A stretch of 64,000 nucleotides of DNA from an uncultured Actinomycetes bacterium (GTDB taxonomy: Bacteria; Actinomycetota; Acidimicrobiia; Acidimicrobiales; RAAP-2), in contig CAIQPR010000053.1 in assembly GCA_903873775.1 (NCBI GenBank), forward strand, positions 46,553 through 110,552, written 5' to 3'. Positions within the stretch are counted from its first letter, which is position 1. Every line of letters begins with the position of its first letter. Below are positions 1-9,812 of this stretch, one piece after another. A model generated the notes under the pieces. The model worked only from the letters and a program-made list of their open reading frames with translations. It was not told the origin of the DNA and did not search any database. The position numbers and the translations under genes are program-made.

Positions 1-910
1 AACCGCCCACAGCACGTACGCCGTACTCTTCGACGAATCGTCCGAGGTGCTCGGCGAGTTGGTCGGGCGTGAGGTCGTAGTGCATTGCTCCGTCGACCAC
101 GCTCGGAAGTCCGGCGTTCGGGAGGCACGAGAGGAACATGGGTGCCGAGTCGGCCAGCTGACGAAGCGGTTCGTACATTTCCACTGGTCCCGTGGCGCAA
201 TTCAGGCCCATCACGTCGACACCCAGGGTCGACAAGGTGGTGATGGCGGCGCCAATTTCTGTGCCCGGCAGCATGCGACCGGTCAACTCAATCGTCACTT
301 GGGCCTGCACCGGCACGACGCGTCCGTGGCGGGTCATGGCGCGGTGGCACGCGTTGATGGCGGCTTTGGCCGACAGGAGGTCGTAGACCGTTTCCACGAG
401 GAGGAGATCGACGCCGCCCTCGAGTAGTCCGTACGCCAGCTCCTCGTAGCTGGCGCTCAGGTCGTCGTAGGTGATCTGCCCGAGCGAGGGGAACTTGGTC
501 CCTGGTCCCATCGAGCCCGCCACGAATCGCGGCGAGCCGGGTGAGGCGTATTCGTCGGCCACTTCCCGCGCCAGGGTCGCCGAGGCCAGCGCCAGTTCGA
601 AGGCGCGATCGGCAATGCCGTATTCCTGGAGAACCACCGAGAACGAGCCGAATGAGTCCGTCTCGATCGCGTCCACGCCGACATCGAGGAAAGAACGATG
701 CAGATTCCGGATGATCTCCGGACGGGTGACCGTGAGAATTTCGTTACATCCTTCGAGCACCGAACTCCCGAAGTCGTCGACGGAAAGGTCGAGTACCTGC
801 AGGTTCGTTCCGGTGGCGCCGTCGAAGATCACGGCCCCACGGCTCAGGGCCGCGAGGTAGTCGTCGTCGGCCTTCGGGCGATGACGTCGAAGGTTCGGCG
901 CGTGCTCCAT
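1..910 (-). CDS. metH: Methionine synthase / homocysteine S-methyltransferase N-terminal region (partial, runs off left edge)
   Basis: Minus-strand translation from ATG at 910 gives MEHAPNLRRHRPKADDDYLAALSRGAVIFDGATGTNLQ...GCNEILTVTRPEIIRNLHRSFLDVGVDAIETDSFGS...GSMGPGTK...VDVMGLNCATGP, characteristic of the homocysteine-methyltransferase domain. Missing from the ORF track because it has no stop in the window. Confidence 0.9.
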   Translation of the reverse strand, partial: MEHAPNLRRHRPKADDDYLAALSRGAVIFDGATGTNLQVLDLSVDDFGSSVLEGCNEILTVTRPEIIRNLHRSFLDVGVDAIETDSFGSFSVVLQEYGIADRAFELALASATLAREVADEYASPGSPRFVAGSMGPGTKFPSLGQITYDDLSASYEELAYGLLEGGVDLLLVETVYDLLSAKAAINACHRAMTRHGRVVPVQAQVTIELTGRMLPGTEIGAAITTLSTLGVDVMGLNCATGPVEMYEPLRQLADSAPMFLSCLPNAGLPSVVDGAMHYDLTPDQLAEHLGRFVEEYGVRAVGG

Positions 911-990
911 GAGTCCTCAAGGCTAGTGGTTTCCCAGAAATACCTTCATCGTCGCGGAAGGGTGAGGAGGGTGACCAGTACGCTGCCAAC

Positions 991-1533
991 GTGAAGATCT
1001 ATACGCGTGATGGCGACGAAGGAACCACCGGACTGTACTTCGGTGGCCGAGTGCCAAAGAGTTCCGATCCCATTGAGGTGAACGGCGCAGTGGATGAAGC
1101 ACAAGCCGCCCTCGGCTGGGCGCGTTCACTCACGGAGCCCGGAGCGCGCCTCAACGAATTGCTCATTTCTCTCGAACGCGACCTGTGGGTTCTGATGGCC
1201 GAGGTAGCGACTCTGCCCGAGAATCGCCACAAGCTCAAGCCCGGACTCTCTATGGTCACCCAGGAGATGATTGATCACCTCGAAGAGGAAATCGACGCAT
1301 TGTCGACGGAGATCGAGATGCCGAAGGAATTCGTGGTGCCGGGCGAAAATCAGTCGTCGGCCGCTCTCGACGTCGCCCGCACGGTGATTCGTCGCGCCGA
1401 GCGGGTCGCGGTGGGGTACCCGATCGAGGGTTCACTGGTTGTTCCCTACCTCAATCGGCTGAGTGATTTAGCGTGGACGATGGCTCGGTGGGCCGAGGGC
1501 CCACATCACCGAACAGCTCGACACTCCGCGTAG
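991..1533 (+). CDS. ATP:cob(I)alamin adenosyltransferase (PduO family)
   Basis: MKIYTRDGDEGTTGLYFGGRVPKSSDPIEVNGAVDEAQAALGWAR; GTG start 6 nt after TACGCT. Confidence 0.93.
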   Translation: MKIYTRDGDEGTTGLYFGGRVPKSSDPIEVNGAVDEAQAALGWARSLTEPGARLNELLISLERDLWVLMAEVATLPENRHKLKPGLSMVTQEMIDHLEEEIDALSTEIEMPKEFVVPGENQSSAALDVARTVIRRAERVAVGYPIEGSLVVPYLNRLSDLAWTMARWAEGPHHRTARHSA

Positions 1534-1557
1534 GACGCGGACACAACGGAGGACAAC

Positions 1558-3060
1558 ATGCAGCGCACGGCTCGATTGGGAACCCCCAGTGATCTGGAGA
1601 CAGTGACGGTGGTCGCGGTCATTGCTCGAGGAGATGACGACGCGTTCCGCGTGGCCGAAGCCGTCCCCGCGAGAGTGGGCGACGTCGAGATCCCGACGTC
1701 GGTCAGCACCGCGTGGGCGACGCGTCAGGGCCTCACGAGTTCGGTGGGCTCCTCGACCATTTTGCGGTCGATTGGCGGCACCGACGTCGTCCTCGTCTCG
1801 GGCGGATCAGAGTCGCTCAACGACCTCGACGAATGGCGCCGTATTGGCGCCGCCGTCCACAAGGCGGCGGGGGACCAGAATGTGGCGCTCCTGCTGGCGC
1901 TCGACGACGTCACCGAACCAGCGCGCGTCGCGCAGGCACTCGTCGAAGGAGCACTCCTCGCCTCCTATCGCTACCGCGACGACCGTGACGACGCCAGCGA
2001 GTTGGTCGTCATCCCGGTGGGTGCGCTGCCGACGGTTGAATTCCATGACGCTCTCGCCCGGGGTGTCGACACCGGTGAGGTCGTCGCCAATGCGGTGAAT
2101 TGGGCCAAACGGCTCATCGACACGCCGGCCGGCGATCTGACGCCGAAGGAGCTGGCCAAGCGTGCGGTGCAACGGATCGAACACTTGCCGCACGTCTCGG
2201 TGACGTCGTGGGCGGAATCAAAGATTGAAGACGAGCGACTGGGTGGACTCCTCGGCGTTAGTCAAGGCTCCGCGCAGCCTCCGCGGCTGGTGTACGCAAC
2301 TTACGACCCCTCTCCCGAGGCCAACCTTCCCCACGTTGTTCTCGTGGGCAAGGGCGTCACCTTCGACTCCGGCGGTCTGTCTCTTAAGTCGGGCGAAGGC
2401 ATGATGACGATGAAGACGGACATGACCGGCGCCGCCGTCGTGCTCAGCGTGTTGTCGGCCGTGGCCGAATTGCAGCTGACCGTCAAGGTGACCGCCATCG
2501 CGCCGATGACGGAAAACTTGCCCAGCCACCGCGCGGTGAAGCCGGGCGACGTGCTCACTATTCGCAACGGGATGACCATTGAGGTTCTCAACACCGACGC
2601 CGAAGGTCGCTTGATTTTGGCGGACGGTCTTTCACTCGCGGCGGAACTGGAACCCGACGCCATCGTCGACGTGGCGACGTTGACCGGAGCGCAAGCGGTG
2701 GCTCTCGGTGACGAGATTGGCGCCCTGTACGCATCGGATGACGACCTCGCCGAGAAGTTCCTTCTGGCGAGCGCGGCGTCGGGCGAGCCGCTGTGTCGCC
2801 TCCCCCTGTTCGACAACTACGAGTCCCACATCGAGTCCGATGTCGCGGACATGAAGAACATCGGCAAGGCGGGTCGCGCGGGTTCGATCTCGGCCGCGTT
2901 GTTGCTGCGCCGTTTTACCAACTCGCTGCCGTGGGTGCACCTCGACATTGCGGGTCCCGGTCGCGCGGATGCCGCACGCGGGTATCAGACCAAGGGTGCG
3001 ACGGCCTTCACGGCGCGCACGATCGTCGAATACATCGCCAATCTGTCACAGGACGCGTAA
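1558..3060 (+). CDS. pepA: Leucyl aminopeptidase (M17)
   Basis: VGKGVTFDSGGLSLK and NTDAEGRLILADGL signature motifs. Confidence 0.95.
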   Translation: MQRTARLGTPSDLETVTVVAVIARGDDDAFRVAEAVPARVGDVEIPTSVSTAWATRQGLTSSVGSSTILRSIGGTDVVLVSGGSESLNDLDEWRRIGAAVHKAAGDQNVALLLALDDVTEPARVAQALVEGALLASYRYRDDRDDASELVVIPVGALPTVEFHDALARGVDTGEVVANAVNWAKRLIDTPAGDLTPKELAKRAVQRIEHLPHVSVTSWAESKIEDERLGGLLGVSQGSAQPPRLVYATYDPSPEANLPHVVLVGKGVTFDSGGLSLKSGEGMMTMKTDMTGAAVVLSVLSAVAELQLTVKVTAIAPMTENLPSHRAVKPGDVLTIRNGMTIEVLNTDAEGRLILADGLSLAAELEPDAIVDVATLTGAQAVALGDEIGALYASDDDLAEKFLLASAASGEPLCRLPLFDNYESHIESDVADMKNIGKAGRAGSISAALLLRRFTNSLPWVHLDIAGPGRADAARGYQTKGATAFTARTIVEYIANLSQDA

Positions 3061-3642
3061 CACGCGGTCGCGTCGCGACGGCAGATCGCGGTCCAGTGAC
3101 GCGGATCGATGATCGCGACCGTCAGCGTGACCAATGATCACCGACCCGAACAAGCTCCAGGTAGACGGTGCGCCGGCCCAGGCGAGCACGTCACGGTCGT
3201 GTCGAAAATTCCCCCACAACGTCGCCTGAAGTCCCGCGTCCTCGAGGAGTAGGAGAAGGGACATGGTCGCCATGGCGGCGTCCGTGTGCCAATACGGGAC
3301 GGGCCACGCGGCCAATGACCCGAGGCCGGAATTTGCCTTGTCCGGCTCTTGGTAGCGCGCCACGTACGCCTCGGGGACCGAGGCCGCGAGGACGACGGCG
3401 CCGGCCCGTGACAAACCGGGGAAGCGCGCGGATCGCGCTCGCCACTCGGGGTCGGTGGCGACATCGAAATACTCGCTCACTCGTTCGTGCCCCACGGTCA
3501 GGAATCGGACGCCGCCCGTGTTGCCGGCCGTTGGACTGCGGAGCGCCTCGACGCAGAGATCGTCAATCAGGTCCGCATCGACCGCGGTGCCATCGAAGCT
3601 ACGACTCATGCGTCGACGGGAGAGGGCGTCACGTAGTTCCAC
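3046..3642 (-). CDS. Nitroreductase family protein
   Basis: MELRDALSRRRMSRSFDGTAV...EALRSPTAGNTGGVRFL; overlaps pepA 3' end convergently. Confidence 0.85.
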   Translation of the reverse strand: MELRDALSRRRMSRSFDGTAVDADLIDDLCVEALRSPTAGNTGGVRFLTVGHERVSEYFDVATDPEWRARSARFPGLSRAGAVVLAASVPEAYVARYQEPDKANSGLGSLAAWPVPYWHTDAAMATMSLLLLLEDAGLQATLWGNFRHDRDVLAWAGAPSTWSLFGSVIIGHADGRDHRSASLDRDLPSRRDRVLRVL

Positions 3643-3724
3643 TCTCGAGGTTTAGCAAAAGGAGCGTGCATCAATTCCTGACCAAACTGGTAACATTTAG
3701 GTCCCGCAGGTCTAGGAGGCTCAT

Positions 3725-4891
3725 GTGGCGACACCTCGAGAACTACTGAACGCAGCCAAGGCGGAGATCCGCGAAATCGACGGCCCCGACGTGGCCGCGC
3801 GGCTCGACCACTACCAACTGCTCGATGTTCGCGAACCAGATGAATACGAACAGGGCGCTCTCCCCGGTGCCGTTCACGTGCCGCGGGGACAGTTGGAGTT
3901 TTCGGTCGAGAGTCGTCTGACGGACAAGAACGCACCCGTCGCGGTGTATTGCGCCGGTGGCGTGCGCTCCGCGTTCGCCGCGCGCACGCTGCAGGAACTC
4001 GGCTACACCGACGTGGTCTCGGTGATTGGCGGATTCAACAAGTGGAAAGACGACGGGTTGCCCTGGACGACGCCGCGCACCCTCACCTCGGACCAGCGCA
4101 ATCGCTACCAGCGTCACCTCCTGCTGCCTGAAGTCGGGGAGAAGGGTCAGCAGGCGCTTCTCGACGCCAAGGTCTTGCTACTCGGCGCGGGCGGACTCGG
4201 ATCACCTGCCGCGCTGTACCTCGCGGCCGCCGGAGTGGGCACGCTCGGCATCATCGATATGGATGTCGTCGATGCGTCGAATCTCCAGCGTCAGATCCTG
4301 CACAACATGGACCGTATTGGCGAGCGCAAGGTCGATTCCGCGAAGAAGACGTTGACGGCGATGAACCCCGACATCAACGTCATCACCTACGACACACGAC
4401 TCGGTGCAGACAACATTCTGTCGATCATCGACGGCTACGACGTGATTGTCGACGGCACGGATAACTTCCCCACGCGCTACCTCGTCAATGACGCGGCTCT
4501 GCTCAAGCGCATCCCGGTCGTCCACGGATCCATCTTCCGCTTTGAGGGTCAGGTCACGGTCTTTGATCCCTACGTCGGACCCTGCTACCGCTGCATGATT
4601 CCGGAGCCGCCGCCGGCGGAACTGGCTCCGAGTTGCGCCGAGGCCGGCGTGCTCGGGGTGCTGCCCGGCATTGTGGGTTCGATTCAGGCTCTCGAAACCA
4701 TCAAGATGCTGCTGAAGCTGGGCGACCCCCTCGTGGGGCGTTTGTTGAGCTTCGATGCTCTGGACGAAAGTTTCCGCACGTTCAAGGTGCGACGGGATCC
4801 GTCGTGCCCGGCGTGCAGTGACAATGCGGGCGAGATCGTTATCGCCGAGTACGACGAATACTGCATGCCGCACGCCGTGCTCAAGGCCTAG
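3725..4891 (+). CDS. moeB: Molybdopterin-synthase/ThiS-type adenylyltransferase with N-terminal rhodanese domain
   Basis: N-terminal rhodanese (LLDVREPDEYEQGALPGAVHVP...VYCAGGVRS) then ThiF fold (LLLGAGGLGSPAALYLAAAGVGTLGIIDMDVVDASNLQRQILH); SD AGGAGG before GTG. Confidence 0.92.
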   Translation: MATPRELLNAAKAEIREIDGPDVAARLDHYQLLDVREPDEYEQGALPGAVHVPRGQLEFSVESRLTDKNAPVAVYCAGGVRSAFAARTLQELGYTDVVSVIGGFNKWKDDGLPWTTPRTLTSDQRNRYQRHLLLPEVGEKGQQALLDAKVLLLGAGGLGSPAALYLAAAGVGTLGIIDMDVVDASNLQRQILHNMDRIGERKVDSAKKTLTAMNPDINVITYDTRLGADNILSIIDGYDVIVDGTDNFPTRYLVNDAALLKRIPVVHGSIFRFEGQVTVFDPYVGPCYRCMIPEPPPAELAPSCAEAGVLGVLPGIVGSIQALETIKMLLKLGDPLVGRLLSFDALDESFRTFKVRRDPSCPACSDNAGEIVIAEYDEYCMPHAVLKA

Positions 4892-5560
4892 TTACTGCGC
4901 GACGAGGACCACGGTGCGCGCGACCATGTCGTGGAGCGTTTGCTTGCGTTGCGTCCACAGCGGGCTGAGGTAATCCGCGGCCAAATACACGAAGAGCAGT
5001 CCGAATCCCGCCACGGCGTCGTAGTACTCGCCACGCACGGTGGTGGGCCACTTCGACAACGGTGGTGCCGTCCCGTTCGTTGACGCGGCCTTGAGATAGG
5101 ACTGCACATCGAGAAATTTGGACCCGACGAGCGCGACCACGAGCAGCATTGGGATACCGACGAAGGCCCACCGCAGCAGTGCGGCGGTGACTTGAACGGG
5201 ATGTCCGTCATCGGCGCGAACAACTCGGGTGCCGCTCAACATGTTGCCGACTGTTTGTCCACGCGCTGACGTGATGAGGAGAATCTGATAGCCGCCGCCG
5301 ATGAGTGACGACAACATCAGCGAAATGGTGGTGTTGGTCACGTACGCACTCAACACAAAGGTCGGGATCAGGAGTACGAGATTGTCGATGACGGTGGCGC
5401 TCACTCGCCGCCACCACGTGGCCAGAGGGACGCGCATGACGGGATCGACGCCTCCCCGCCCTCGGGAACGCGGCGGGGTGGCGAAAAGTCCTAGCGGTGC
5501 ACCGCACGACGTGCAGACGGCGGCGTCGCCGACGTCGTGTCCACAGTGCCAACAGTTCAC
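4892..5560 (-). CDS. RDD-family membrane protein with N-terminal zinc ribbon
   Basis: MNCWHCGHDVGDAAVCTSCGAPLG zinc ribbon, then RDD-like membrane helices. Confidence 0.8.
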   Translation of the reverse strand: MNCWHCGHDVGDAAVCTSCGAPLGLFATPPRSRGRGGVDPVMRVPLATWWRRVSATVIDNLVLLIPTFVLSAYVTNTTISLMLSSLIGGGYQILLITSARGQTVGNMLSGTRVVRADDGHPVQVTAALLRWAFVGIPMLLVVALVGSKFLDVQSYLKAASTNGTAPPLSKWPTTVRGEYYDAVAGFGLLFVYLAADYLSPLWTQRKQTLHDMVARTVVLVAQ

Positions 5561-5635
5561 GTCATGTCTCCTCTACGCCGAAGGAAGGTCTCGGGATCGT
5601 CGCACCAATCTCTCACGTCGGTGTGCGACGTTCTG

Positions 5636-6703
5636 TCACCTGGACCCACACCTGTCGGCGTAGAGCTGCTCGTAGGCGGTGAGGACGACGGGAAGCTCGT
5701 GGAGAGCCAGAATCTCACGCGTGGTATCTACGTTCGTGGGACGGGACGTGGGATCTTTGCACCACTCGACGATCGTGTCGGCGAGGCCCGCCGCACCGCT
5801 CACGCGACGTCCGTTGACACCGTCGAGAACAAGATCTTCGACGCCGCTCTCGGTGGAGGTGACGACACTCAATCCGGCCGCGAGGGCTTCGAGAACAACG
5901 AGAGGCTGACCTTCCCAGCGAGAGGGCAGGATAAAGAAATCACAGCCGCCGAACCAGTGACTGGCGTCGGCCACGTACGGGCGGTAGTCGAGCAATGGTC
6001 GGTCTCCGGGTACGCGAGCGGCCGCGCATATCTCCGCGACCAACGGGCCGTCGCCGAAGCAGAGAACGTCGGGGGCGCGGTCACCAAGTTCGTGGCGAAC
6101 GGCGCGCAGCGCCGAGAGAAGCAGGTGGTGGTTCTTCTGTTCAGAAAAGCGTGCGGGCAAAATAGCAATGGGGCGGGTGCCGTCGAGCTCGAATCGGCGA
6201 CAGAGCTCGTCGCGCGTGCTCCACGTCGCCGGAGTAGCCACCGCATTATTGATGACGTGGGCGGTCACCCCGTGGCGCGCCATGACGCGACGTGGACCTT
6301 CGCCGCACGCCACAGCGAAGACGCCACTGAGGCGCACGGCCTCCAGTGTGCGCCGCGCGCGATCGGGGTCGATGCCGTGGCAGGACACAATCGGGTGCGG
6401 CGCACGGGCGAGGCGTAACAGGGGGGCCAGGCGAAGGCCGTGGCCGTGGGTGACGTCGGGACGCACGACGCGCAGTACGCGGCGTAATTCGCGCAAAAAG
6501 CGCCACGGCCGCCGAGGGGAGAAGGCCGGAAGTTGGACGAGCATCGTTCCCGGGACGGGAGCAAAGTCGCCGGGGCCTACGGCGATGGTCACTTCGTGAC
6601 CGCGCTCGGCGAGTCCTCCGGCGATCAGTCGAACCTGCGACTGCATCCCGCCACGGCCACCATTGGCGAGGACGAAGAGGAGGCGCCGGTGCGGGTCGGA
6701 CAT
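5636..6703 (-). CDS. GT4-type glycosyltransferase
   Basis: [43 protein letters not shown]...[27 protein letters not shown]. Start moved from 6808 to internal ATG at 6703. Confidence 0.88.
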   Translation of the reverse strand: MSDPHRRLLFVLANGGRGGMQSQVRLIAGGLAERGHEVTIAVGPGDFAPVPGTMLVQLPAFSPRRPWRFLRELRRVLRVVRPDVTHGHGLRLAPLLRLARAPHPIVSCHGIDPDRARRTLEAVRLSGVFAVACGEGPRRVMARHGVTAHVINNAVATPATWSTRDELCRRFELDGTRPIAILPARFSEQKNHHLLLSALRAVRHELGDRAPDVLCFGDGPLVAEICAAARVPGDRPLLDYRPYVADASHWFGGCDFFILPSRWEGQPLVVLEALAAGLSVVTSTESGVEDLVLDGVNGRRVSGAAGLADTIVEWCKDPTSRPTNVDTTREILALHELPVVLTAYEQLYADRCGSR

Positions 6704-6761
6704 GGTGCCATGGTGCCACGTTTGGTGCCCATCTGGGGCAAAACGCCTATCCTTTCGAGGC

Positions 6762-8345
6762 GTGAGTAACTCTGAGGAACGCGCCACGGACTCCGGCATT
6801 GTGATCAAGCCGGTCTACGACTCTTCCGACTTGTCGGACTTCGATCCGACGGGACAATTGGGGGCGCCGGGGGAGTATCCCTACACCCGCGGCGTGCACC
6901 CGACGATGTATCGCGGACGCCTGTGGACCATGCGGCAGTACGCCGGTTTTGGCACCGCCGAGGCCACGAACGAGCGATTCAAGTTTCTGTTGAACGCGGG
7001 CCAGACGGGTCTCAGTTGCGCCTTCGACCTGCCGACGCAGATGGGGTATGACGCCGACCACGCGCGGGCCGAAGGCGAAGTGGGCAAAGTGGGTGTGGCG
7101 ATTTCGTCCCTCGACGACATGCGTCTTCTCCTGAACGAGTTGCCCCTGGACACGGTGACGACCTCCATGACCATCAACGCCACGGCCTCCACGCTCCTGC
7201 TGTTGTACCAGTTGGTCGGAGAAGAACAAGGCGTGCGGGGCGACCAGTTGCGCGGCACTATCCAAAACGACATTCTCAAGGAGTACGTGGCGCGTGGGAC
7301 CTACATCTACCCGCCTCGCCCCTCGATGCGCTTGATTGTCGACACGTTCGCGTACTGCGCGAAGGAGATGCCGAACTGGAACACGATTTCGATCTCCGGC
7401 TACCACATTCGCGAGGCCGGGTCGACGGCCGTCCAAGAGATTGCGTTCACGTTGGCCAATGGCGTCGCGTATGTTGAAGCCGCGCTCGCCGCGGGGCTCT
7501 CACTCGACCAATTCGCCCCCCGCTTGAGCTTCTTCTTCAACGCGCACAACAACCTGTTTGAAGAAGTGGCGAAGTATCGCGCGGCTCGCCGCCTATGGGC
7601 GTCGATCATGCGGGACCGATTTGGCGCCACGGACGAACGCAGCATGATGCTGCGTTTCCACACGCAAACTGGCGGTTCGACGTTGACGGCGCAACAGCCC
7701 GTCAACAACGTTGTGCGCGTGACGGTCCAGGCGCTCGCCGCCGCTCTCGGTGGCACACAGTCGTTGCACACGAATGGATTCGACGAAGCTCTCGGTCTTC
7801 CCACCGAGCAGGCCGCCAAGCTGGCCCTGCGCACGCAACAAATTGTGGGCTACGAATCCGGGGTCGCGGACACGGTCGATCCCTTGGCCGGTTCCTACTT
7901 CGTGGAATCTCTGACCGACGAGGTCGAGGCCAAGGCGCGCGAGTACATCGCCGCGATCGATGCCCAGGGTGGAGCCGTCGCGGCCATTGAGGCGCGCTAC
8001 ATGCAGGACGAGATCGAGTCCGCGGCCTACGAGTTCGCGCGCGCGGTTGACCGTGGCGACAAGATTGTGGTCGGCGTCAATCGCTTCACGGAAACCGAGT
8101 CGACGAAAACTGACGTCTTCCCGGTGGACGTCGAGCAACAGCGCGCACAGGTGGCACGCGTCAAGGACCTGAAGGTCCGACGAGATCAGTCGGCGGTGAC
8201 GGCCGCCCTCGAGGACCTGGCGACCGCGGCGCGGGGAACGTCCAATGTCCTCTATCCCATGAAAGTGGCGCTCAAGAACATGGCGACACTCGGAGAAGTG
8301 GCCGACGTCTTGCGGGCGGAGTTCGGCGTCTACCAGCCCAATTGA
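6762..8345 (+). CDS. Methylmalonyl-CoA mutase family large subunit (no fused B12-binding domain)
   Basis: [64 protein letters not shown] start moved to GTG 6762. Confidence 0.92.
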   Translation: MSNSEERATDSGIVIKPVYDSSDLSDFDPTGQLGAPGEYPYTRGVHPTMYRGRLWTMRQYAGFGTAEATNERFKFLLNAGQTGLSCAFDLPTQMGYDADHARAEGEVGKVGVAISSLDDMRLLLNELPLDTVTTSMTINATASTLLLLYQLVGEEQGVRGDQLRGTIQNDILKEYVARGTYIYPPRPSMRLIVDTFAYCAKEMPNWNTISISGYHIREAGSTAVQEIAFTLANGVAYVEAALAAGLSLDQFAPRLSFFFNAHNNLFEEVAKYRAARRLWASIMRDRFGATDERSMMLRFHTQTGGSTLTAQQPVNNVVRVTVQALAAALGGTQSLHTNGFDEALGLPTEQAAKLALRTQQIVGYESGVADTVDPLAGSYFVESLTDEVEAKAREYIAAIDAQGGAVAAIEARYMQDEIESAAYEFARAVDRGDKIVVGVNRFTETESTKTDVFPVDVEQQRAQVARVKDLKVRRDQSAVTAALEDLATAARGTSNVLYPMKVALKNMATLGEVADVLRAEFGVYQPN

Positions 8346-8355
8346 TGCGCTGCGC

Positions 8356-8655
8356 CTAGGCGCGCGCGATGGGGGCGTCGAAGTGCGTCACCGTGGGCGT
8401 TTCCACGTAGAAATGATGGGTTAGCGCCCGCCATTGTTCAAAAGCTGGTGAGGTGCGGAACCCTTCCATGTGCGCTGCCACGCTCTCCCACTGCACGAGC
8501 AAGATGAAACGTTGAGGATTCTCAACTTGGCGTCGCACCTCAGCGCCGTGGCATCCCGGGGCACTCTCGATAATCGGTAGGGCCTCGCGCATGGCCGCCA
8601 TGAAGTCCTCTTCGCGACCGGCCTCGACGAGCAGCCACGCGTGTTCAATGATCAC
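8356..8655 (-). CDS. Antibiotic biosynthesis monooxygenase (ABM) domain protein
   Basis: [58 protein letters not shown]. Confidence 0.82.
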   Translation of the reverse strand: MIIEHAWLLVEAGREEDFMAAMREALPIIESAPGCHGAEVRRQVENPQRFILLVQWESVAAHMEGFRTSPAFEQWRALTHHFYVETPTVTHFDAPIARA

Positions 8656-9812
8656 GCCCGCGCCTCCATAAGTCGTTGCCGCAAGGGCTCATCTAGTGCT
8701 GCGTCGATCGCCGTGCGCGCGAGTGCGCGGGCCCCGTCGACAATGGCGACATCGGCCGACGGCGTCACGCACGCCGCGGTGAACTCGGGCTGGTGGTTGA
8801 CGGCGCCGTTCGTCTCGATGCGCAGGAGCGGGTGAATGGAGGGCACCACCAACGAGACATTGGCCATATCGGTCGAGATGGTGGGCAGCGGCGCGCCGGC
8901 GTCATCGAGGTCAAAGGAGCGACCCAATGCTTCGGCTTCGCGACGGTAGTGGGCGAGAAGACCCGTGTCGGACACCATGTGGGAGAACTGGTGACCGAGT
9001 TCTTCGATCCGCACGTCGCAACCCGTCGCCAGTGCGGCCGCGTCAAAACACTTGTTGACCCGTACGCGCAAGGCGGCGAGGCGCTCGGAGGTCACGGACC
9101 GGCACATGAACCGCACGACGGTCGAGGCGGGAATGATGTTCGCCGCGGAGCCGCCTTCGGCGAGGATGCCGTGGAATTGGTCTCCGGGCGGCAGCTGCTG
9201 GCGGAGAAGGGCCAGCGCCACGTTGGCGATGGTGAAGGCGTCGAGGGCGTTGCGCCCCTCCCACGGAGCGGCCGACGCGTGGGCGTCTTTGCCGGTGAAG
9301 ATCACGTCGAAGTGATCGACCGCGAGGCACGCGGCCTCGAGGCGTTCGGTCGGCCAGGGGTGGATCATCATCGCCGCGTGCACGTCATCGAAATAGCCGG
9401 CGTTGATGAGATCAATCTTGCCGCCACCACCTTCTTCCGACGGCGTGCCGAGCAGGACCACCCGGGCGTCGATCTCGTTCGCCACTGCGGCGAGCCCGAT
9501 GGCGGCACCGACGGATGAGGCCGCGATGATGTTGTGGCCACACGCGTGGCCGACGTCGGGCAGGGCATCAAATTCCGCGCAGAACGCAATGGTGAAACGT
9601 CCCGAGCCCGCGGTCGCGCGGAACGCCGTCGCGAGTCCGGCCGCCTCACGTTCGACGGTGAAACCCGCGTTTTCTGCCGCATCCGCCGTCGCGGCAGAGG
9701 AGATGAACTCTTCGTAGCCCAACTCCGGATTCGCGTGAATCGTGCGACTCAGTGCCAACAGCGCGTCGCGCGAGGCGTCAATCGCGGCGTCGGCGCGCTC
9801 GTGGGCACTCAC
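8652..9812 (-). CDS. M20 family amidohydrolase/peptidase
   Basis: GTG at 9812 overlaps the upstream TGA (GTGA). [46 protein letters not shown]. Confidence 0.9.
   Translation of the reverse strand: MSAHERADAAIDASRDALLALSRTIHANPELGYEEFISSAATADAAENAGFTVEREAAGLATAFRATAGSGRFTIAFCAEFDALPDVGHACGHNIIAASSVGAAIGLAAVANEIDARVVLLGTPSEEGGGGKIDLINAGYFDDVHAAMMIHPWPTERLEAACLAVDHFDVIFTGKDAHASAAPWEGRNALDAFTIANVALALLRQQLPPGDQFHGILAEGGSAANIIPASTVVRFMCRSVTSERLAALRVRVNKCFDAAALATGCDVRIEELGHQFSHMVSDTGLLAHYRREAEALGRSFDLDDAGAPLPTISTDMANVSLVVPSIHPLLRIETNGAVNHQPEFTAACVTPSADVAIVDGARALARTAIDAALDEPLRQRLMEARA

Noticed and set aside
910-991. Cobalamin riboswitch near metH, adenosyltransferase or mutase genes
   Set aside because: The spacer is too short and no B12-box sequence was found; intergenic regions near 6704-6762 likewise lack it.
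5537-6418. 293-aa plus-strand ORF
   Set aside because: Antisense to a clear GT4 glycosyltransferase.
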